A stretch of 64,000 bases of DNA from Neurospora tetraspora (GCF_033439725.1 NW_026944386.1:2108001-2172000); one strand, 5' to 3'. Counted from the first letter of the stretch, positions 11,718-22,303 are shown. Notes: generated from the sequence alone by a model not told the origin. Numbers and translations are program-made.

Positions 11718-13718
11718 TTACCCAAACACAACCTGCTCATACTGTTTCTCATCGAGGTACTTCTGCAAAACACCCTGCAGCGCGCCCTTCGTCTTCTCCA
11801 TAGCAGGCACCACCCCTTCAATCTGCTCCAAGTTCCCTCTCATGCTCTCCATATGGCTTCCCAACTGCTGGGCCACCTTGACAAGCTCTTCATCTCCTTC
11901 AATCTCCTTGAACACACTCCCACTTGTTTTCTCCTCCGTGGGCTTCTTGACCAACTCAATCTCCCCTTCTTCATCCCACTCCCTCGCAGCACCAGGTCCA
12001 GTAGACCGTATCCCCGGCGCCAACACGTGGTCCCGCTTCCCGCGTTCCCTCCATCCCCTCGATTGCGTCCGCGCATTCGTTTCCAGCGTTCTCAACCGCC
12101 TGTACGCCCGCTCCAACTCCTGCTCTTCCTTCTCCTTCTCCCGCTTAAGGAGGGCGACGGAGTGTAGCAGTGGATCGAGCGTCCTCTCGAGCGCTTGGAT
12201 TGCATTGACAGTCTTCTCAAAGTCGAACTCCGCTTCGTGACTTGCGCCTGCTGGTTCGCCGCTGACGTCCCTCGGCTGCTTGGAGACAGAAGGGATGGAG
12301 GGTGGCGGGAATGGCATGCCCTTTTCCAGCTTCTTGTGTAGGCGCGAAGCGAAGGTGGTTAGGATGTCCTGAGCGTGCGCGTGCCGGCTCGAGTCGCTGC
12401 GGGTTTCGCGGAGACGGAAGAGGATGGGGCGGTAGGCGTCGGCGATGATGCTGTCTACCGCGGCGATGGAAGGGGGGTCGAGCGGTGACCATTTGGAGGC
12501 CATGGTGGACCGGGGGATCTGGCGAGTGCGGGAAGTGAGGTGGCGGTATTTGGGGACAGGAGGTGCTTTCTCCTTTGGTTCTTTGAGTTGTTGTTGAGCG
12601 GGAGGCTCTTCATTCTCGTCTGGTTCGGCGTTCTTCCGTCGTCGCGGCTTTTCAGCTGGTCCCGTGGTGGTCGTATCCGAGTCCTTGGCTGACCGTTTCT
12701 CTGCCCGCTGTTTCTTAGCAGCGGCCGCAGGTACGGCCTTCTCCCTTATGGTGGCATTGGGGGGACGATGTGCTGGTCCGCGCTTCTTTTTCTGTGCCGC
12801 TTCAGGACGTTGGGAATCTTCTGCTTCTGGAACAGCCTGACCCCTTCTACGCTGCCGTTTTGGCGCCTCCTCCTCGACATCTGCGCCCTCGGCTTCGGCT
12901 ACCTTCTTCCCTTTCCTGCTCTTGGTGGTCTGCTCGTTCTGCGGAGGAGACGTCCGGTTCTGAGCTTGAGAGACGGATACTTCGGCTAGTGATGAGCGAC
13001 TGCTGTCCTGGTGTGCTGATGGATCTCGCCTATTCTCCTTCCCACGTTGAGTTGTTTTCGAGGAATGCTGACTTGGATTGGTTGACCTTTTACTTCGGCG
13101 GACGTCCTCCTTCTGTGCTGGTTCCTCCTCAGCCGTCGCTGCTTCTTTTCCGCCACGCAAGCCCTTCGCTGTCACCTTGCCGGTGTCCTTGCTCGGCCTC
13201 CCTCTTGGTTTCTTGGTTGGTTCCAAATCCGGTTGATCCTCGTCTTCTACTGGCTCCTCGGCAGCAGGAGAGGGCCTCCTCCGTTTCCGTGGTCTCGTTT
13301 CCTCTGTAGGCGCGTCGGTACTGACATCTTCCGTACGGTCCTTGGGTGGTCGCCCTCTCTTCCTAGGGTTAGGCGGTTCCTCCGCGACAGGTTCCTCTCT
13401 AGCCTTGGGGCCTCGTTTGGACTGCTTCTCGACAGCAGCAGGTGTGGATTCTTCCTCTAGGGATTCAGTATCGAGCGTCTTCTTAGGCCGTCCTCGTTTC
13501 TTTGCCCCCAGATTGGATGTGCCTTCTGCCTCTTCAGTTTGCGTCTTCTCTGCTGGCTTCGGTCTTCTTGTTGTTGTCTCCTCTGCGCGCCCCGACGCGT
13601 CTTCTGTCTTGGACGCGTTGGGTGGACGACCGCGTTTCCTCTTTTGATTTGGTATCTCGGGCGCCTTTTATGATAGTTAGCATGTCAATTTTGGAGGGGA
13701 ATCAATTGAAATTACCAT
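11718..13718 (-). CDS. AT-hook CENP-Q/Fta7-like inner kinetochore protein
   Basis: The start codon alone forms exon 1 (13718-13716). A 51-nt intron (13715-13665, GTAATT donor, GCTAAC branch, AAAAG acceptor) precedes exon 2 (13664-11718), giving about 649 residues. The N-terminal half is Lys/Pro/Glu-rich and carries four AT-hook cores (RGRPP, RGRPK, RGRPP, RGRPS) near residues 12, 56, 103 and 154, which bind the minor groove of AT-rich DNA. From about residue 400 comes a globular part: RTRQIPRSTMASKWSPLDPP, then helices and a long coiled coil (about residues 480-560). This resembles the Fta7/CENP-Q/Okp1 family of the COMA part of the inner kinetochore. The assignment rests on recalled family features, not on an alignment. 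A Cnl2/Nkp2 gene lies 2.4 kb away, which fits. A generic AT-hook chromatin protein is the alternative. Confidence 0.7.
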
Positions 13719-14657
13719 ATCTGAAACAAAACAGTTATGCGCCGTCGGTATATATGGATAGAATGATTGAGTGTTGAAGGTGAGGTCGTCAAGGTACCAA
13801 TAATATGTAATTGCCCCTCGAAGCAAGCCACAGTGGTGACAGCTCGCAATCGGATGATGTTACTGTGGCTGGTGCTTTGATACCCACCGCGCGCTTAGAT
13901 GATAACTGATAAGGATCTTGGCATACTTGGCATGCTTGGCTCACATCACTTGGCAGGCATGACAGGATCCTCGGGTTGGGGTTCGCTGTGGGGTTCTGCC
14001 TAGAATCCGGGGGGCGGGCCGTGTTCCAGTTTCCAGTTGTTGGGCGGCCGGTTGCTGTGAAGTGTGAACAGAAGGGTCTCAGTTCCCCCCTGACACCTGC
14101 TTCTGTTGCTACGGTTCCCCGTTTGTATCGCAACGTTGGGAAGGGGGGCCAAGAACAAGGCGGCGACATGCTCAATTCTGTCAATAAAACCCGAGTTATC
14201 TGTTGCTTCTTTCGAACTCCTGTTGGACTCTTGTGCTCGTGTCATTGTCCATCCAGTTACCATCTGCAACGCGCCATCTCCCCATCAGTTGCCAGTGACT
14301 TCTTTAGGGAGAAAATTCCTCTGTTTGTTTACAATAACATTGTCAGCTATACAACGATACAACCAAAGGTACAAAGTCCCTTCGTCCCCTTCTCTCCCGT
14401 TCTGTGATCACCGATATCTTACTCCACCCGCCCGCATTGAGCTACAGACTGGAGACCCCAGGCTCTCTTCTGATACGTCCAGCCCTCGCTCCAGGCCCCT
14501 CATTGCTGCATCCGTTGAGAACGGGTGTCCTTACATCACATTATTGGAGCTAACAACAAAAAGACAGCTTGACATCTGATACTCTTTTTAATTCTCCGTC
14601 CAACTTTCTTTACGGTCCCAGTCGAGCTTCACGGTTTCTCTCCACAGTCAAGACACA
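13719..14657. other. Divergent promoter region, Fta7-like / thioredoxin-fold gene
   Basis: This is the 939-nt space between two start codons facing away from each other. The right part (14320-14657) is pyrimidine-rich and leader-like. Just upstream of the Fta7-like ATG, on the minus strand, a TTTTGTTTCAG tract looks like another splice acceptor, so a 5'-UTR intron is possible. No gene is seen. Confidence 0.5.
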
Positions 14658-15642
14658 ATGCGCTTCTCTACGTCCGCCGCCATCCTGGCATTGCCTCTTC
14701 TGGCTGCCGCCGAAAGTCCCCTCGACCAGTACAAGGCCAAGTTCCAGAACTTCCTCGGAAGCTTCGCTGGCACTACCGGTGGTGCTGCCGTTCCCGAGGC
14801 GGCTGAGGTTCCTCAGCAGAAGCCCGTTGTCTCCAACACCGAGTCTGCCACCAGCAGCCCGGTAGAACCCAAGCATATTGAGCGCCTCACGCTCGCGAAC
14901 TGGAAGGACACGTTGTATGCTCCCGTCCAGCCCGATGCCACTACCCCCGAGGAGTGGTGGGTGCTGGTTACTGGTGGTAACAAGACGTGCTTTGGTATGA
15001 ACCTTCCCATCCCTGATGAATCTTTGGCAGAAATAAGTAGCGTGGAGAACTGACTGGTTTCTTTGATCACAGGCCGCTGCGGACCCGTCGAGGAGGCCTT
15101 CGGCGAGACGGTGGAGAAGTTCTCGACTATCCCCAACTCTCCCCATGTAGCCATCCTCGATTGTGAAGAGGAGCCTGTCCTTTGCAATGTCTGGTCCGCT
15201 GGTGCTTCGTCCCTCTGGGTCTTCGAGATGCTCCCCCCGCCCGCCGCCGTCGACATCTACTGGAAGCGCCTGAACTTCACCACCATCACCGCGGCCGATC
15301 TGCTCGAGACATTCGATAAGGAAAGGACGGAGGGCAAGGAGGCCGCCGGCATGGAACTCATCGAAGGTGCGCTCCACCCCTTCGATGGTACCCTTGCCCA
15401 GTATAACCTGGCGGTCCCCATTGCCTACGCCCTCCACTACTTGAGCATCATCCCCTCGTGGGCCATGATGCTCTTTGTTTCCTTCTTCAGCAGGACGATA
15501 ATGTGAGTAAACCAATCACGTTCGTCACTTTATCGGATGCTAACACGTATTCTCTGGTTGTAGGAACCGCAACATGGGTGGCGCGCAGAACCGCCCTGCC
15601 AACCCTGCTCGTGGTGCTGCTCCTGGTGATGGCCGTTCTTAA
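14658..15642 (+). CDS. Thioredoxin-fold ER membrane protein (uncharacterised)
   Basis: Three exons (14658-14994, 15073-15502, 15564-15642) give about 281 residues. Donors GTATGA and GTGAGT and acceptors CACAG and TGTAG keep frame. A signal peptide (MRFSTSAAILALPLLAAAES) is followed by a Thr/Ser-rich linker. A thioredoxin-like core follows: EEWWVLVTGGNKTCFGRCGP, then VAILDCEEEPVLCNVW. The cysteines at the CxxC position are spaced C-x3-C rather than C-x2-C, so classic disulfide isomerase activity is doubtful. A hydrophobic helix near the C-terminus (about 235-255) precedes a short Asn/Arg/Pro tail, suggesting a type I membrane protein of the ER with a cytosolic tail. Similar proteins appear conserved in filamentous ascomycetes without a known role. 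The first intron falls within the CFG/RCGP motif. Confidence 0.75.
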
Positions 15643-16146
15643 GTAGACCTCGCCACTAAAGTGCTACGCGTTTTAGCTCTCGTTATAGCATTTGGTACAA
15701 TTTGTCTAGTCTCAACCGTCATGACGATTTGCTTGAATTTGATTTTGAACATGTTGACTGGAATTTTTTGGGAGGAGCAATTGGCGTGAATGACTCGAAG
15801 GAGGGTGACGAACTGCAGGATCGGTTCCAAAAGGGTCTATCCTTGGCGTCTGCTTGGTCAAAGACTCGTTACTGGGCGTATGAATCGGTGGTAGTGTCAG
15901 CAGCGGCTTGTTGATTCTCTACTGCTGCTGTTGTTGTCCAGCATCGCGGGGTAAGGTGGGTAGGAAGAGCGAGTTATTGTTCGCGGGGGTCGCTAGAGGA
16001 CCGAGCTTGACAGGTGAAGGGCTATCGGCTTGCTGAGTGTTGAGTACGGTTGAGAGGTGTATTGTAGATTCGGGTTGTCATGATGGCTCGGCTAGGTCTA
16101 TCAGCGCGTTTGTCGACCCTTGAGCGATTCCATATCACAAATATGA
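15643..16146. other. Intergenic between convergent genes
   Basis: This is 3' flanking sequence of the thioredoxin-fold gene and of the Nkp2-like gene. Nothing further is recognised. Confidence 0.5.
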
Positions 16147-16795
16147 TTAATATTTGGATTTACAAGTCTCGCGCAAGCTCGCCAGCCCCTCGAGCACTTG
16201 ATCACGGAGTTGGCCATTAGCAAAGCGGCCGTAGCGTAGATCGCTCATGCTGCCCACTGTTCGTTGAATGGACGCCATAAGTGCTGCCTCTTCCTCTCCA
16301 AGAAGCTGAAGCTCGCTCTCAAGCTCCGACACGGCGCCTTCAAGGTCGGGAAGAATGGAACCAATGCTATGTTTGGAAGTTTGTGAATCAGAAGTCGAGC
16401 CAAACAGCTACAAGGCCAGACAGTTGCCACGAGGGCCATTAGTTAGCTCTTTTACCCATTGCAAATAAACGATCTTGAGGTTGGTTCTCAAATCTTACAA
16501 TCCGTTCAATTTCAGCTTCGTCATCGTTCTCTTGCGACTCCTCCTCCCTTTTGGCCTTGATCATGACTCGGCGCATTGCCTTGCCGCGCTTGGCCTCCGC
16601 CTCGATCTCGGCCGCAACTGAGTCGACGACGGCATTTCTCTGTGTCTGCAGATCGCGATACAAATTTCTGACTTGAGGCGAAGATTGAAGGGATCGCGGG
16701 AAAAGCTCAGTGAACTCTTGCAAGGAGATGATTGCAGGCAGCTGTGCGGGGACTAGCAAATAGTCGCTGAGGATTTTTGTCTCGGTCGGTGCCAT
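16147..16795 (-). CDS. Cnl2/Nkp2-family kinetochore protein
   Basis: Exon 1 is 16795-16499 and exon 2 is 16407-16147. The 91-nt intron has GTAAGA, GCTAAC and TTGTAG, and the product is about 185 residues. The N-terminus (APTETKILSDYLLVPAQLPA, then LQEFTELFP and VRNLYRDLQTQR) matches the Cnl2/NKP2 family signature of small coiled-coil subunits of the fungal inner kinetochore (Ctf19/COMA-associated). The rest is helical, with acidic and basic heptads and a second coiled coil (LEGAVSELESELQLLGEEEA). Without splicing the frame ends after 118 residues and would lose the second coiled coil. Its start lies 549 bp from the eaf3 start in divergent orientation, so a shared promoter is likely. No catalytic role is expected; it acts as a structural subunit at centromeres. 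Confidence 0.85.
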
Positions 16796-17344
16796 TGCGC
16801 CGGATTTTTCTTGGAAAATGAAAAACTGTAAAAGGATGTCCGTGGATTCTAGTCATATAAATGTGTATTTGGTAATTTACAGTTATAACAAGAAGTAAAT
16901 AAATGCAGAACCATGGAAGGCGCACAACAAAGGGGACGCGTTGCTGCGCGCTAAATGCATAAGACACGTGGTCCCGTGACCCATTGATCACTATCAATTG
17001 TTTCATTCACCCCTTCCCAGGCAGCTTCGGTACACCTTCCCGGGCCACTCACTGAACCAACCACTTTGACTTGACGACAACTGCCGCCCTGCCATTTTTC
17101 ATCTCCTGGGATTTCCAGTTTCAGCAACTAAACGAACTTGAGCCTTGCACAACATCGTTTTGTCGTCATCCCCATCGACTCATTTTTTCGCTGGTCCAGC
17201 ACCTCACCCGCCATCCCAGGATCATCGACCCGAGCGCCATTCATACTCGATCCACCCATCCAACAGCTTCCACTAGACATTTGATAGCAGCATTATATCA
17301 ACCTTTCCAGCATCACTCGGCCACAGCTTCAGCCATTTAGCAAA
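16796..17344. promoter_or_regulatory. Bidirectional promoter nkp2-like / eaf3
   Basis: This is the 549-nt space between divergent start codons. The eaf3 side is a CATC/CCA-rich leader (about 17080-17344). No specific factor site can be assigned. Confidence 0.5.
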
Positions 17345-20300
17345 ATGGCCCCGTCCAAGACGCCCCAGCCTCCATATTCCAAGGATGAGCGCGTCCTGTG
17401 CTTCCACATGGAGATGCTGTATGAGGCCAAAATCCTGGACGTGCAGCCAACGGAGAGCGGCGATGGCTGGAGCTACAAGATTCACTACAAGGGCTGGAAG
17501 AGCAGTTGGGACGACTGGGTGCCGCAGGACCGCATTCGCAAGTTGAACGACGAAAACAAAGATCTCGCCCAGCAGCTACTCGCCCAATACAAGCAGCTGC
17601 AGTCCGGTAAGGCGGCCAAGCAGCCTAAGAAGGGAGGCCGTCCTGGTGGCTCTGATCTCAGCTCTGCCCGCGGTAGTGAGGAGCGAACTGCGGCCGGGAC
17701 GACGACACAGAACAACCGTAACCCGCGAAGGGCTCGTGATTTTGACCTCGAAACTGTAAGTGGCCTCTTTCTCTTCTCTTCTCTTCTTCTGTTTCGTCTT
17801 CTATCCTTGGCATACTTTGGCAATATCTTTCTTTCTACATCTGTTCGATAACTCCAGCTTTCATGACCGCGAGTGGTCGAAAAACTGGATGCAGGGGCAG
17901 GCAGGCCAACTACAAAGGGCGTCGTTCGTGTGTTGTCGCTGGCGACCTTTTACAAGTGTGGAGTGTTGGTTGCTAGGCGACACAGAAAATATCGGACATG
18001 CGGAGAAGGGGAAAAAGGGACAGGGACAAATCACAATAAAGAAAGCCACAACTCGGATTTCTGAACAGAATATGAGAATCCTGAAAACAGGACGGAAAAA
18101 ATGATGCAAAGTCTAGTAGTTCTGGACAGCAAACATGGCTGTGGTTGTGAAAGGGGGGCACCAAACCTGAGTTTTGGGACGGACCCATAATCTGGAGCTG
18201 GGACCCTGAGCGGCCCTGCCTGGGCAAGAGCAGCGAGAGAGTAAATGCCACCCCTGGATCTTGCAACCTCTCAAAATCTACACTCACCAACATCACTCTC
18301 CTCCCTCTGCTCGTCAACACACTTTGGGCACTTTTCATCACCAGCACGATTTCGGATCTCAGCAGCTTGTCACATTCACTGGATTTGGGACACACGCAAC
18401 TGTCTGTGTTCCGCTCTCACAAAGGAGAACCTGCAAATTTCTCATTCGTCCTTCCTCTTGTCATCATCGTCAGCCGCCTCCTGCTGGTCCTCGTGTCCAT
18501 TCACCTTCCATCATCCTCTCACCTTTGTCCGGGTCACGCGGCTTTCTTGGTCGGTCACGGAATCACCTGGAAATCTACATTTCGCCTTCGCTTGGGCTAT
18601 TTGGATCGCAGTCAGGGAGAGCAAGCGACGAATTTTGGGAAAACATCACCACATCAACACACCATCAGATCTACCCCCATCATCCCTTTGTGGGTAGACA
18701 CCTTCAAATTCCCCAATCCCATCACGGCCGTTGCATCCTTTGTTCGGCATCAGGGGATCATATCATATATTTCGAGATTGCCACAAGTCATCACCATGTC
18801 GCGCTCCATGCGTAGCCATGGCCGGGATTTGGACAACACCAAGAGTCGCAGCTCCTCATCCTCGATAAGCTCGTTTGCAGCCTGCGAAGCGCGATGGTCG
18901 AAGCTAGCAGAGCCAGCAGATCGCCTGATGCGACCGCCCAACAAACTCACATCAACCTACGTCGACCGCTATGGGCGGACGACGTTCGACGATACCTACG
19001 CGCTGGGCTGGACATCCACGCGGCCACCGCCCATCGGCGCCAACCACCCCAAGATCATCAGGGCAAGGAATAACGGCAACTGGTCCGAGAAATTAGAGGC
19101 ATACTACAGCGAGCTACCACCAAACTATAACATTCCCTTGGCTGGTCAGGCTTGCAAGAAGCCCGATGAAGACTGGAGTTCGCGCAGCCCAACACGGGTC
19201 GCGACGCCTTATGGAGCAGATTTTGGACCTTTCACCATCCTCCTCGATGCACTCGCAAAGATACGCAAGCCTATGGAGCCGACTGCAGGGAAGAAAATGT
19301 GGGAGTGCCGTTTTACGCCGAAGGACATGGAAAAGGAGAAAGTACGTTTGCTGGTTGTGGGTTTTTCTTCACTTGCCGGACAACTGCGCGCACACCGACG
19401 ACGGCGACAGGATCCCATCGCACTGCCTAGGTATTCTGCTACGATGGCTTCGCAAGCGCTGGTTATCATGGTATACCGCATGGCTTCCACTCAGCATCTC
19501 AGCCCTAGTAGGCTGGGGTGGCGTTGGGCGAAGACAGTCTGACTAATTGGTCTGGACACACCCTTCCAGACCATCAGTTATCTGCACAGACATCGTTGCC
19601 TTCGCCGCACCCTAGTGGGTCGACACAGCCACGCCAACACGTCGTTGGTTGTCCTTTGCACAAAAGCGTCGTGTTGTCTAGGAGTGATGTTTGCCAAGCA
19701 TTTTGTCGCTGTTTTGATAATGGTACTCATACTCGATGAAGAACCATTGCTGACCATTCAATTTCTAGGAGGACAACTTCCACAACCGACCATCCATCAA
19801 GCTTCCGCTACCAGATCACGTCAAGGCGTTGCTCGTCGACGACTGGGAGAATGTCACCAAGAACCAGCAGCTGGTTCCAATTCCCCATGTCCACCCTGTC
19901 GACGAAATCCTGAAGGACTACCTCGATCACGAGCGTCCCAACCGGGTACCAGAGACGCCACAGATGGATATCCTGGAGGAGACTGTTGCTGGTTTGCGCG
20001 AGTACTTTGACAGGTGCCTGGGAAGGATCCTTCTTTACCGGTGAGTGGTGGCCCGCATCCCTTGCTTGTCCCGTCTGGTTGGTTGGTTGGTTGGTTGGAC
20101 GATGAAACACTAACAATGAGGCACAGCTTCGAGCGCGCACAATACCACGAGCAACACCTGATTTGGACTGCCGGCACGGACGAAAAGCACAAGAGCGCCT
20201 CCGACACTTATGGCGCCGAGCATCTCGCTCGTCTGCTAGGTAAGATACATCTGCCGCCGTGTCCATGTCTCTTTATCCTCGCGTGACCTCCTTACTGACA

Positions 20301-20486
20301 CATGTTCCTACAGTATCCCTCCCAGAACTCGTCGCCCAAACCAACATGGACCAGCAATCAGTCAACCGCCTCCGCGAGGAACTCATCAAGTTCACCAACT
20401 GGTTCAGCCGCCACACGACCAAGTACTTTGTCAGCGAGTACGAGACGCCCAGCCAGGAGTATGTGGACCAAGCTAGAAGCGTTTAG
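17345..20486 (+). CDS. eaf3: Eaf3/MRG15-type chromo- and MRG-domain protein
   Basis: Four exons (17345-17755, 19769-20040, 20127-20239, 20314-20486) give 322 residues. The protein is a subunit of NuA4 acetyltransferase and Rpd3S-type deacetylase complexes and reads methylated H3K36. A chromo-barrel lies at about residues 10-75 ([20 protein letters not shown], then [17 protein letters not shown]). A basic linker follows, then the MRG domain from about 138 ([20 protein letters not shown] to [16 protein letters not shown]). The first intron is 2,013 nt (17756-19768), far longer than its neighbours, but its phase 0 junction rejoins LET to EDNF exactly as expected for the family. That intron holds an ORF described separately. 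Retaining it would yield a 168-residue chromodomain-only product. Intron 2 contains a GGTT microsatellite. A coding-looking extension follows the TAG stop. Confidence 0.93.
18796..19542 (+). CDS. ORF inside eaf3 intron 1: nested gene or alternative first exon
   Basis: An ATG in strong context (CATCACCATGTCG) opens a frame of 248 codons on the same strand as eaf3. The first 182 residues look genuine: Ser-rich start, then mixed polar and aromatic sequence such as [20 protein letters not shown] and a C-terminal part ending KDMEKEK. A GTACGT donor stands at 19342 exactly in phase 0, and the residues beyond it look non-coding. The 18250-18795 stretch resembles a fungal leader (CATC- and CCTC-rich). 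Possible fates are an independent nested gene using a nearby acceptor (candidates near 19408 and 19567), or splicing to the eaf3 acceptor at 19768, which is also phase 0 and would put this N-terminus on the MRG domain. I do not recognise the family. Confidence 0.5.
   Translation: MSRSMRSHGRDLDNTKSRSSSSSISSFAACEARWSKLAEPADRLMRPPNKLTSTYVDRYGRTTFDDTYALGWTSTRPPPIGANHPKIIRARNNGNWSEKLEAYYSELPPNYNIPLAGQACKKPDEDWSSRSPTRVATPYGADFGPFTILLDALAKIRKPMEPTAGKKMWECRFTPKDMEKEKVRLLVVGFSSLAGQLRAHRRRRQDPIALPRYSATMASQALVIMVYRMASTQHLSPSRLGWRWAKTV
20076..20098. repeat. (GGTT)n microsatellite in eaf3 intron
   Basis: About five to six copies of GGTT/TTGG lie within the third exon-flanking intron of eaf3 (20041-20126). 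They are non-coding and likely length-polymorphic. Confidence 0.85.
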
Positions 20487-20615
20487 GAATCTTCTTTTGA
20501 CCATATTCCGAGGGAGGTGTTGGAGGAAATGAGACGGAAAGCGAAGCTGGAAACAGCCGAGGCTCAGGCTCAGGGTTCGTCGTCCAAGAGTTCGAAGAAG
20601 AAGATGACCCGTTGA
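20487..20615 (+). other. In-frame extension after the eaf3 stop
   Basis: Directly after the TAG at 20484-20486 the same frame stays open for 42 codons to a TGA at 20613-20615. It encodes an acidic/basic helix-like segment (HIPREVLEEMRRKAKLETAE) and then a Ser/Lys tail. The composition looks coding rather than like 3'-UTR. Most MRG proteins end close to the TAG position, so the main product is expected to stop there. Confidence 0.4.
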
Positions 20616-21817
20616 GGTGATTGAACCTATTGAGTTGTTACGCTAGTAGTACCCGTGGGTCAGTCATGCTATGCTATCGCGTTGGTGGCTTCTTACGTTC
20701 TTGTGGAAGAGGGTTTGTTCGGGTGTGGATTTTTTTTCGTTCGTTGAGTGGAGGTGCGGTTGTGTGTTGTGGTTAAGGCTGGATGGAGGAGGATGATGAG
20801 ATCAGACAGACACCAGTCAGTGGTTATGGTCTTGCTACGGACGGAGGCAGCGAGTTGAGTGACTGGTTCCCCCTTTTTCTTTTTTCTTTTCAGATCATTT
20901 TGGTCTCTTCTTTTTTTCCAAAACATCAAGCTCCTTTTGTTGGGCGGATGGCCGGCGTTTTGTGTGTGTGTCTTCCTTTTTTAATCGAGGTTGAGAGTAC
21001 ACGTTTTTTCTCTTCTCTCCATTGCACTAGGAAACAGGGGGGGGAAAATTCTGAGTTTTTTTAGAAAGGAAACTGGTATGGTAGATAATAGCATCATTGT
21101 TTTTTGTGTGTGTGCTGCTTGCTGTAATAGGGTTGAAGTGATGAAGTGATCGTGGTGTCTTGCCTGTGTGGCTTGCTGTGACCTCTCTCAAGGAGAATGA
21201 TGACCAATGCTATCCCGGCATGGTTGATAGGGATGAGTAGGTAGGAGTACCTATGGTTCCTGAAGGAGTCACACACACACACTGGTGATGGCCATGACCG
21301 GTATTTATCTTCAGCTTCCCTAAGGCCCGTTCCGTCCGCTCGTTTTTTTTGTTTTTTTTCTTGTCACAAGTGGGATATCCAGCTTGACGTCCGAATCACG
21401 GATGGTTCGTTTTTTGTTCCAACGTGCTTTTCCATTCCCGATGATGTCCTACTACATGATATCCGTAGCATACAATATTGTACAAAATGGTGATCGAGAA
21501 AGACGGGCGTAGCCGAGCAAGGCAGTAGTGAGTGCCTCCTGACAGCGGCAGATTCGAGACCGACCGAGTACACGAGCTCAGTATCCTCAAGAGAGAGAGA
21601 GGTTCCGTCCTGATCTAGAGATACAACCGGCTCAGAACGTAGTAGTGCCAGAACCACCCATCCAGCCAGCTATTTGGCAGTGCTAGCTGGGCGCGGTCTC
21701 GACAACCTTCCCTGTCCTTCTCGAACCTCTATTTCCCTCCTCCGCATCCTCCTTCCCCTCTTCTCCCTTGCTTTCCCTCATCCATTTTTTCCCCCTTCCT
21801 TGTCAGCTTAGACTTTC
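20616..21817. other. Intergenic, eaf3 3' side to mrpl30 3' side
   Basis: There is no supported gene between these convergent units. The stretch contains T-rich and CA-rich simple tracts (for example an ACAC tract near 21271-21284). Confidence 0.5.
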
Positions 21818-22303
21818 TTAAAGAGCCTTAACCTTGGGCAAAACACTCTTCATCTTGCCAATAACCTCCCAATCACTTCTCGTCCTCACACCCAAATCCC
21901 CGGCCCTCTTGCCATCCCTCACCACCGCACCACCTTCCACAACTATCTTTTCCACACCCTCGACATTCTCGACCTTCTGCGCCTTCAGTTCTTCAACCAC
22001 CTTCGAAAAATCCACTTCGTCCTGTACTCCCACCCCCGGGATAAACCGTCTCACTTGCTTCTCAACCACAAACCCGGTCTCGGGCTTGCGCTCATCCTTC
22101 AGCTCGCGCTTGGTCAAGCGGTGGGCAACTTCCTCGACGCGCACGAGTTCTTTGACTTTCATCAGCATGCCGGCGAATTGGGGCTCGACGGGGTGGAAGA
22201 CGGTTTGGTTGCGCCGGCGTAAACCCAAAGCGGCCAGAACGCCGTGGGTGCGCTTGGGGAGACCGATGGCGGAGCGGTGGAGGGTTATGCGGAAGAAGGA
22301 CAT
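21818..22303 (-). CDS. Mitochondrial large-subunit ribosomal protein uL30m
   Basis: A single exon of 161 residues. The start was chosen at the ATG giving [20 protein letters not shown], which matches the ribosomal L30 fold (RITLxRSxIGxPxxxxxxLxxLGLRRxxQ). The longer open frame upstream to 22645 encodes low-complexity Ser/Thr/Pro sequence and is probably leader. Bacterial L30 is about 60 residues. Here a C-terminal extension rich in Lys, Glu and Val (about residues 65-161) is added, as is usual for fungal mitochondrial L30 (yeast Mrpl33). The protein is expected in the mitochondrial matrix on the 54S subunit. No cleavable presequence is obvious, and the basic N-terminus may serve as an uncleaved signal. 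Confidence 0.88.
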   Translation of the reverse strand: MSFFRITLHRSAIGLPKRTHGVLAALGLRRRNQTVFHPVEPQFAGMLMKVKELVRVEEVAHRLTKRELKDERKPETGFVVEKQVRRFIPGVGVQDEVDFSKVVEELKAQKVENVEGVEKIVVEGGAVVRDGKRAGDLGVRTRSDWEVIGKMKSVLPKVKAL

